NCBI GenBank assembly: GCA_021828225.1
Contig: JAKASH010000224.1
Coordinates: forward strand, 1-5,786
From: Acidobacteriota bacterium
Lineage (GTDB): Bacteria > Acidobacteriota > Terriglobia > UBA7540
Direction: 5' to 3'
DNA: 5,786 bases
The notes beneath the pieces are model-generated. The model was given only the letters and a program-made list of their open reading frames with translations. It had not been told where the DNA came from and searched no databases. Each line of letters begins with the position of its first letter. Within the stretch, counting starts at the first letter, position 1. Below, in pieces: positions 1-4,779 of this stretch. A program made the translations under genes and the position numbers.

Positions 1-1113
1 CTTCCGCGCAAAGTGGAAGGACACAGTCCCGAACTCAGTCACATCCCGCCGATCCATCACAGGGCAACCTACGGCGTGGTCGAAATCACGCGCGGGTGCG
101 GCCGCGGTTGCCAGTTTTGTTCGGTAGCCCTTCGCGACGGGAAAAGCATTCCGCTTCCGCAAATTCTTCATAACGTTCGAGCGCAGGTGGCCGAGGGCGC
201 TGACACCATCCTGCTGACCACGGAGGACCTTTTCCTCTACGAGCAGGGACCAAAATTCCAGACCAACGTTCCGGCGTTGAAGCGGCTCTTTGAGTCGGTG
301 GCCGCCGTGCCGGGCGTCAAGCATATCAATCTGACCCACGGCACGATGGCCCCTTTCCTGACCAATCCGGAACTGCTGGATGAACTCACGGAACTCGTGG
401 TAGGCAAGAGCTCCTCGCAGCACGTGGAATCGACCCATCCGGACAAACGCTACGCCATCATGTTTATTGGTTTAGAAACAGGATCGGTTCGCCTTTTTAA
501 GCAATATATGAAGGGCAAAACCTATCCTTTCCGCCCCGAGCAATGGCCGGACGTCATCCTGAAGGGCATGGAAATGCAGAACAAGTACAACTGGTTCCCC
601 ATTTGCACCTTCATCATCGGCCTGCCCGGTGAAACGCGCGAGGATACCAAGCAGTCGCTGGATCTGCTATATGCTCTCAAGGATTCAAAATGGGTGGTAG
701 TGCCAACCTTGTTTGTCCCCCTGGAAGACACGCGCTTGGGAGCCAGGGAGAGCGCGAAAATATTCAACCTGACCGATCTGCAGTGGGAGTTTTTCTTCAC
801 CTGCTGGAGGTACAATCTGGACTTCTGGCGAAGGGAGCGCTCGACGCAGTGGAAGTTCAACGTCGGCATCCCGCTCTATTACTACCTGATGGGACGCAGA
901 ATCTTCGGCAGCGCCCTGAAATATCCGCTATTCCGCCTGGCGCATTTCCCGGAATGGTTCCTGCGCCGGAAGCTCTACCTGGACTTCAGCGGCAGAATGC
1001 AGCCACGCTGGCAGGCGCCGGACAATGTGATCATCCCGGGCCACCCCCATCACCCCAGAATCCCGAATCTTTCAGGAATCAGCCAACCACCGGATCAAAT
1101 CCAGATCCTTTGA
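1..1113 (+). CDS. Radical SAM protein, probably B12-binding type; 5'-truncated by window edge
   Basis: Seen: the frame is open from base 1 and reads L-P-R-K before a GTG at 13, so the real start lies upstream. Counting from that GTG, the radical SAM cluster motif CxxxCxxC is C29/C33/C36 (RGCGRGCQFC), which binds the [4Fe-4S] cluster that cleaves S-adenosylmethionine. Further landmarks of the TIM-barrel core are FIGLETGS at about 151-158 and IIGLPGETREDT at about 201-212. The C-terminal third is rich in aromatic and basic residues. Known: proteins of this COG1032-like layout usually carry an N-terminal cobalamin-binding domain of about 150-200 residues before the cysteine motif. That part would lie outside the window, so the B12 assignment is inference. 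The substrate cannot be told; relatives act as methyltransferases or ring-forming enzymes in lipid, cofactor or natural-product pathways. It ends in TGA at 1111-1113. The last 25 or so residues are Pro/His-rich and low in similarity to any core fold. Confidence 0.85.
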   Translation, partial: LPRKVEGHSPELSHIPPIHHRATYGVVEITRGCGRGCQFCSVALRDGKSIPLPQILHNVRAQVAEGADTILLTTEDLFLYEQGPKFQTNVPALKRLFESVAAVPGVKHINLTHGTMAPFLTNPELLDELTELVVGKSSSQHVESTHPDKRYAIMFIGLETGSVRLFKQYMKGKTYPFRPEQWPDVILKGMEMQNKYNWFPICTFIIGLPGETREDTKQSLDLLYALKDSKWVVVPTLFVPLEDTRLGARESAKIFNLTDLQWEFFFTCWRYNLDFWRRERSTQWKFNVGIPLYYYLMGRRIFGSALKYPLFRLAHFPEWFLRRKLYLDFSGRMQPRWQAPDNVIIPGHPHHPRIPNLSGISQPPDQIQIL

Positions 1114-1211
1114 TGGCAGCTTCGAAATTGTAAGCCGCGACGGCGGGATTTCCGCCAATGCAAAAGGACGGCTGCGCAAACTCCGGCGACACATTACAGG
1201 AAACGCAGCAC

Positions 1212-1424
1212 TCAGCGCCGGATACGAGTTGCCAAAAAAGTGAGAAATTCCAGCAGGCCGTAAACCAGGACGCAAAACCACAAGTCCACGAACATGCCGA
1301 AGTCGGCATGGTACGGGCGGTGCTGTATTACGGGTGGCAAGTGGGGTTCAAGGCTGAAATAAATGAGGTTGCCAACAATGATGGCAATCAGATATTTTAT
1401 CCAGCGTTTTGCTCTAGCGTTCAT
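1212..1424 (-). CDS. Small two-helix membrane protein, 70 aa, function unknown
   Basis: Seen: a minus-strand reading frame of 70 codons from ATG at 1424-1422 to TGA at 1214-1212. It has two clear hydrophobic segments: about residues 8-25 (WIKYLIAIIVGNLIYFSL) and about 42-65 (from DFGMFVDLWF to FLTFLA). A polar, proline- and histidine-rich loop of about 16 residues separates them. Basic residues sit at both ends (NARAKR; TRIRR), so the positive-inside rule predicts both termini in the cytoplasm. GAGG lies 3 bases before the ATG, a short but usable Shine-Dalgarno spacing. An in-frame ATG at 1472-1470 would add 16 residues but has no ribosome-binding site. The open frame runs on beyond 1728 into recG, but that part has no membrane-protein character and is probably accidental. 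It points toward the radical SAM gene and away from recG, so it stands alone. I do not recognise a family. The hydrophobic pattern, charge placement and clean termini argue for a real gene. Confidence 0.6.
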   Translation of the reverse strand: MNARAKRWIKYLIAIIVGNLIYFSLEPHLPPVIQHRPYHADFGMFVDLWFCVLVYGLLEFLTFLATRIRR

Positions 1425-1728
1425 AGTCCTCAGAGGCGGATCGAACCCAGTCACCGCCTTCCAAAAGCTCATATAATCACTGGTTGCAAGAAAGAGGCAG
1501 CGACAGTGTAACACTACTACGTTCTGGCGGATAGATGCTGGCAGCATACTGGCTCTAAAGTAACGTACACCAAAAGCGTTGCCTTGCTTCTTCCCAACCG
1601 GGACGAGATTTTGCGAGTCCATTCTGCTGCCGTCGTCAATCCGCGTGCTGCCAGCCGCCCTTTGCCGATATAACATCGAAGCCCCGCCACTCTCGGCGTT
1701 CTCGTTATAATATAAAGGCCGGATCGCA
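1425..1728. other. Gene-free stretch between the small membrane protein and recG
   Basis: This is the divergent upstream region of two genes. I see no convincing protein in it: the minus-strand frame crossing it is arginine/serine-rich and has no recognisable fold. It holds an AT-rich block just before recG (listed separately). It also holds a 13-bp palindrome, ATGCTGgCAGCAT, at 1535-1547. Ten bases of that element (1537-1546) recur as an inverted copy, TGCTGCCAGC, at 1646-1655. No RNA gene or insertion-sequence end is visible. Confidence 0.5.
1706..1711 (+). promoter_or_regulatory. Possible -10 element upstream of recG
   Basis: A perfect TATAAT lies 17 bases before the recG ATG, within the AT-rich run TTATAATATAAA in otherwise GC-rich DNA. 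No good -35 hexamer sits 16-18 bp upstream (the area reads CCCCGCCA). If used, transcription would start near 1718 and leave a leader of only about 11 bases. Confidence 0.3.
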
Positions 1729-3867
1729 ATGCCACTTCCCCGTCTCAAGTTGACGTCCGAAGTCAAATACCTGAAAGGTGTCGGGCCCGCCCGCGCCGAG
1801 TTGCTGGCCGCGCGCGGCATTCACACCATCGAGGACCTTCTCTACTACACGCCGTTTCGTTACGAAGACAGAACCCGCCTGACCGCCGTAGGCGACCTGG
1901 TTCCTGGACAGACCACGACCATCCAGTGCAAAGTGCTGACCTGCGGCCTGACGCGGACACGAGGAGGCCTGTACATTTACGATCTGGCAGCTATTGATGC
2001 CAGCGGCGCGTCCCACCCGCGCCTGATCCGATGCAAGTGGTTCAACGCCCGGTATCTTGAACGCGGCAAGATCTTCCGCGCCGGCCAGCAGGTTTTCTTT
2101 TACGGCAAGGCCGAGCACGACCCTTTCGGCACCGGCAACCTGCAAATCATCCAGCCGCAATATGAGATCATCCCTGAGAGTGAACCGGCCGAGAGCGAGT
2201 CGCTGGAAGTGGGGCGCGTGGTGCCGATTTATGAATCGGTCAGCCAACTTGGGCCTCGAGTCTTGCGCCGCCTGATGAGAGCCGCCCTGGAATCGGTGGG
2301 TGATCAGATTCCGGAACTCCTGCCGGAATCGGTACGCAAGAAGAATAGCCTGTCGAGCCGAGCCTCCGCCTTTCATCTGACCCATTTCCCGGACGGCAAT
2401 CAATCCTTCGAGGAACTGGCAAGGTTTCGCACGCCGGCACAAATTCGATTGATATTCGAAGAATTATTTAACGTCAGCGCCGGACTTGCCTTGAAACACC
2501 GCAAAGCCAAAACGGCACCCGGCATCCAGTTTTGCGTCACTGATGGTCTGCGCCGGGACATCAAGACCATTCTCCCTTTTCATCCAACCGCAGCTCAAAA
2601 GCGTGTGCTGAAGGAAATTGCGGACGACATGTGCTCACCTCGCCCGATGAACCGCCTGCTGCAGGGCGATGTGGGTTCCGGAAAGACGATCGTGGCGCTG
2701 CAGGCGGCCCTGCTGGCTCTCGCGAACGGCTACCAGGTGGCGCTGATGGCGCCCACGGAAATTCTGGCCACACAGCACTATCTTTCCATCCGGCAGTTGC
2801 TTGAGCCGCTGCCTTATAAAGTCAATCTGCTGACGGGCGGCCGGCGCACGAGAGAGAAGGCAGACCTGAAGGACCAAGTGGCACTCGGCGAAACGCATAT
2901 CGTTGTGGGGACCCATGCTCTGATTGAACGCGACGTGGAATTCGCCAGGCTGGGGCTGGTGGTGGTGGATGAGCAACACCGTTTCGGCGTCCTGCAACGT
3001 TACCGGTTGATCCGCAAGGCGCAGGTTCCGGACGTTCTGGTGATGACCGCCACGCCGATACCACGGACCCTCGCGCTCACTCTCTACGGCGACCTCGACA
3101 TCTCCGTGATCGATGAACTGCCGCCTAACCGTTCGCCGATTGTGACTCGACTGATCGAGGAGCGGGAGAGGAATCAGACTTTCGAATTTATTCGAAACAA
3201 GGTACGCACCGGCGATCAAGTCTATGCGGTCTACCCCGTCATCGAGGAATCAGAAAAGCTCGATCTGCGGCCGGCGATGAAAATGTTTGAGCACCTTTCC
3301 GCCAACGTCTTTCCGGAATTTCAAGTGGGGCTGTTGCACGGGCGGCTCTCCAGCAGCGAAAAAGACGATGTCATGAACCGTTTTAAGAAAGGCGACATCC
3401 AGATCCTCGTCTCAACCACGGTGGTCGAGGTGGGCGTGGATGTGCCCAACGCGACCGTCATGCTGATTGAACACGCTGAGCGCTTTGGCCTTTCACAACT
3501 CCATCAACTGCGCGGGCGCATCGGGCGCGGGCGGAAAAAATCATACTGTCTGCTGTTGGCCGCCGACCCGCGGACACCGGAAGCCGACGAACGATTGCGG
3601 ACGATGACCGAAACAACCGATGGATTTAAGATCTCGGAAGTCGATCTCAGGCTTCGCGGGCCGGGTGAATTCTTCGGAACACGCCAATCGGGTATCCCCG
3701 CCTTCCGCATTGCCAACCTGCTGCGGGACCAGGAAATCCTGGAGTGGGCCAAGCGCGAGGCAGCAAACTTCATCGAGCATCCGGAATCGCGCGAGGAATT
3801 TGAAGCTTACGTAAGCTTCCTGCGGAACGAGTGGTCACGACGCTACGGTTTGGCTGGCGTGGCATAA
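1729..3867 (+). CDS. recG: ATP-dependent DNA helicase RecG
   Basis: RecG is a superfamily 2 helicase that reverses stalled replication forks and moves Holliday junctions and R-/D-loops, acting on DNA in the cytoplasm. Seen: 712 residues, close to the roughly 690 of E. coli RecG. An N-terminal KGVGP (16-20) begins the wedge region, which continues into an OB-fold of roughly residues 60-150. Walker A is GDVGSGKT (313-320). The Walker B box is DEQH (414-417), the RecG/Mfd form of the DExH box. Motif III is TATPIPR (440-446), and motif VI is HQLRGRIGRG (592-601). The RecG signature RGPGEFFGTRQ (643-653) follows and belongs to the TRG hairpin that couples ATP hydrolysis to translocation. All catalytic motifs are intact. 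The ATG at 1729 is the first start after an in-frame TAA at 1708; the Shine-Dalgarno is weak (AAGG, about 10 bases upstream). It ends in TAA. rsmD follows 73 bp later on the same strand. Confidence 0.97.
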   Translation: MPLPRLKLTSEVKYLKGVGPARAELLAARGIHTIEDLLYYTPFRYEDRTRLTAVGDLVPGQTTTIQCKVLTCGLTRTRGGLYIYDLAAIDASGASHPRLIRCKWFNARYLERGKIFRAGQQVFFYGKAEHDPFGTGNLQIIQPQYEIIPESEPAESESLEVGRVVPIYESVSQLGPRVLRRLMRAALESVGDQIPELLPESVRKKNSLSSRASAFHLTHFPDGNQSFEELARFRTPAQIRLIFEELFNVSAGLALKHRKAKTAPGIQFCVTDGLRRDIKTILPFHPTAAQKRVLKEIADDMCSPRPMNRLLQGDVGSGKTIVALQAALLALANGYQVALMAPTEILATQHYLSIRQLLEPLPYKVNLLTGGRRTREKADLKDQVALGETHIVVGTHALIERDVEFARLGLVVVDEQHRFGVLQRYRLIRKAQVPDVLVMTATPIPRTLALTLYGDLDISVIDELPPNRSPIVTRLIEERERNQTFEFIRNKVRTGDQVYAVYPVIEESEKLDLRPAMKMFEHLSANVFPEFQVGLLHGRLSSSEKDDVMNRFKKGDIQILVSTTVVEVGVDVPNATVMLIEHAERFGLSQLHQLRGRIGRGRKKSYCLLLAADPRTPEADERLRTMTETTDGFKISEVDLRLRGPGEFFGTRQSGIPAFRIANLLRDQEILEWAKREAANFIEHPESREEFEAYVSFLRNEWSRRYGLAGVA

Positions 3868-3870
3868 GGG

Positions 3871-3899
3871 TTCAGCACAAAGCAAGGATGTGATTTAAT
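3871..3899 (+). promoter_or_regulatory. Weak candidate promoter before rsmD
   Basis: TTCAGC (3871-3876) and TTTAAT (3894-3899) are separated by 17 bp, the optimal sigma-70 spacing. The -10 matches consensus at five of six bases, but the -35 only at three. It would start transcription about 35 bases before rsmD. Read-through from recG is an equally good explanation for rsmD expression, because no terminator hairpin is visible in the 73-bp gap. Confidence 0.25.
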
Positions 3900-3940
3900 A
3901 GAGGCTCGTTTCTTCGGTCTCTTCTGCCTTCTGGATAATT

Positions 3941-4531
3941 ATGCGGATCATTTCCGGTTCACATCGCGGGCATCGCATTCAAACCCTGAAGGGCGCCAGC
4001 CTTCGGCCAACCTCTGACCAGATGCGCGAGACGCTTTTCGACGTTCTGGGACCGGACGTGCGGGATTCGAGATTTCTGGATGCCTATGCAGGTTCCGGCG
4101 CGGTAGGGCTGGAAGCACTGAGCCGCGGGGCAAATGAAGTCGTCTTTATCGAACATCACCGGGCAGCATATCAAATGATTCGCAAAAATCTTGCAACATT
4201 GAAAATACAATCAGGTTTCTACCTGGTGAACTCGAAAGTCCTGACGGCCCTCGAGAGGCTCGACGAAGCGGGCGATGTCTTTGACTATGTTTTTCTCGAC
4301 CCGCCTTACAGCGAAGTGAGCGAATACCACCACGCCCTGCGACAACTGGGCCGATCCAGGATGCTCACTCCCACCTCCCTCGTCATCGCCGAACACTCAC
4401 GTCATTATTTTTTGGAAGACCACTATGGCCAGCTTGCGCGAACTCGAACCATCCGCCACGGTGACGCGCAGCTGACTTTTTACCGGCTCAGCCAGACCGC
4501 CGAGCAAAGCAGCGGCACGCCAGACTCGTAA
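3941..4531 (+). CDS. rsmD: 16S rRNA (guanine(966)-N(2))-methyltransferase RsmD
   Basis: RsmD methylates N2 of G966 in 16S rRNA, using S-adenosylmethionine, during 30S subunit assembly. Seen: 196 residues, matching the usual length of about 185-200. It begins with the family's typical MRIISGxxRG start, followed by RPTSDQMRETLFDVL (22-36), the conserved N-terminal block. The SAM-binding glycine loop is FLDAYAGSGAVGLEALSRGA (45-64), and the acidic end of strand beta-2 is FIEHH (69-73). The N-methyltransferase catalytic motif is DPPY (120-123). All are intact, so it should be active. The start is supported by the conserved N-terminus; upstream there is only a weak GGA. It ends in TAA. In many bacteria coaD (phosphopantetheine adenylyltransferase) follows rsmD directly; here a spacer, a tRNA and an integrase follow instead. 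Confidence 0.95.
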   Translation: MRIISGSHRGHRIQTLKGASLRPTSDQMRETLFDVLGPDVRDSRFLDAYAGSGAVGLEALSRGANEVVFIEHHRAAYQMIRKNLATLKIQSGFYLVNSKVLTALERLDEAGDVFDYVFLDPPYSEVSEYHHALRQLGRSRMLTPTSLVIAEHSRHYFLEDHYGQLARTRTIRHGDAQLTFYRLSQTAEQSSGTPDS

Positions 4532-4541
4532 CTTACAGAGA

Positions 4542-4599
4542 ATTGCAAATTACATTGACATCATTTTTTGTAGCCGACCGTGTCACTACAATTTGCAAT
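4542..4599. repeat. Large imperfect inverted repeat between rsmD and the tRNA
   Basis: Perfect 10-bp arms, ATTGCAAATT (4542-4551) and AATTTGCAAT (4590-4599), flank a symmetric four-base mismatch zone. Inside it is a second 5-bp match, TGACA (4556-4560) with TGTCA (4581-4585), in exact register. The AT-rich stem and the absence of a T-run after it make an intrinsic terminator unlikely. A dyad operator, a binding or processing site, or a relic of a small repeat element fits better. TTGACA at 4555-4560 inside it resembles a -35 box, but no -10 box lies at a proper distance. Confidence 0.6.
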
Positions 4600-4628
4600 C
4601 CTCCATAGTAACAAGGCTCATCAGTTTC

Positions 4629-4658
4629 TTGACCACGAACCGGACTATCCCCTAAACT
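4629..4658 (+). promoter_or_regulatory. Weak candidate promoter for the tRNA gene
   Basis: TTGACC (4629-4634, five of six matches to a -35 box) is followed after 18 bp by TAAACT (4653-4658, four of six matches to a -10 box). Transcription would start near 4665, giving a 5' leader of about 40 bases for RNase P to remove. No better pair is visible between rsmD and the tRNA. Confidence 0.3.
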
Positions 4659-4704
4659 TGGTGAAGCGTCCTGATAACATAGGGTTTGAAGGCCTCAGGA
4701 ACGT

Positions 4705-4779
4705 GGCGGGGTAGCTCAGTGGTAGAGCGAGGGTCTCATAATCCCTAGGTCGGGAGTTCGATCCTCCCCCCCGCTACCA
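4705..4779 (+). tRNA. tRNA with anticodon CAT, most likely elongator tRNA-Met
   Basis: A full cloverleaf of 75 bases including encoded CCA. The acceptor stem GGCGGGG (4705-4711) pairs with CCCCGCT (4769-4775), with G·U as the first pair. The D arm is GCTC/GAGC (4714-4717, 4725-4728). The anticodon stem AGGGT/TCCCT flanks the loop CTCATAA (4735-4741), with anticodon CAT at 4737-4739. The T arm is GGGAG-TTCGATC-CTCCC (4752-4768). The discriminator is A4776 and CCA is 4777-4779. The C11:G24 pair and the lack of a three-G:C run at 29-31/39-41 argue against initiator tRNA-fMet. The G·U first pair likewise differs from the initiator's usual unpaired C·A. tRNA-Ile2, whose C34 becomes lysidine, has the same anticodon and cannot be fully excluded. 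The last anticodon-stem pair is T·T, a mild irregularity. Confidence 0.95.
4752..4779 (+). other. Presumed integration (att) site: 3' part of the tRNA gene
   Basis: Tyrosine integrases of genomic islands commonly recombine within the T arm and 3' end of a tRNA gene, and the element restores the tRNA end. Here an integrase gene ends 13 bp from the tRNA CCA, so the T arm through CCA is the likely junction. No second copy of this segment occurs in the window. The matching far-end repeat, if present, must lie beyond the right edge. This is inference from layout. Confidence 0.4.

Noticed and set aside
1142..1156. GGCGG-GATTT-CCGCC hairpin after the radical SAM gene, considered as a terminator
   Set aside because: The stem is only 5 bp and no T-run follows on either strand.
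1158..1511. Plus-strand 117-residue frame opposite the small membrane protein
   Set aside because: It is composition-biased with no recognisable motif, and is best explained as the antisense shadow of the membrane protein gene.
1425..1820. Longer 202-residue version of the minus-strand membrane protein, starting inside recG
   Set aside because: The upstream part has no membrane or domain character, overlaps the recG start, and lacks a ribosome-binding site. The 70-residue start at 1424 explains the protein-like part fully.
4555..4592. TTGACA at 4555-4560 with TACAAT at 4587-4592, considered as a promoter
   Set aside because: The 26-bp spacer is far from the required 16-18 bp, and the hexamer is part of the inverted repeat.
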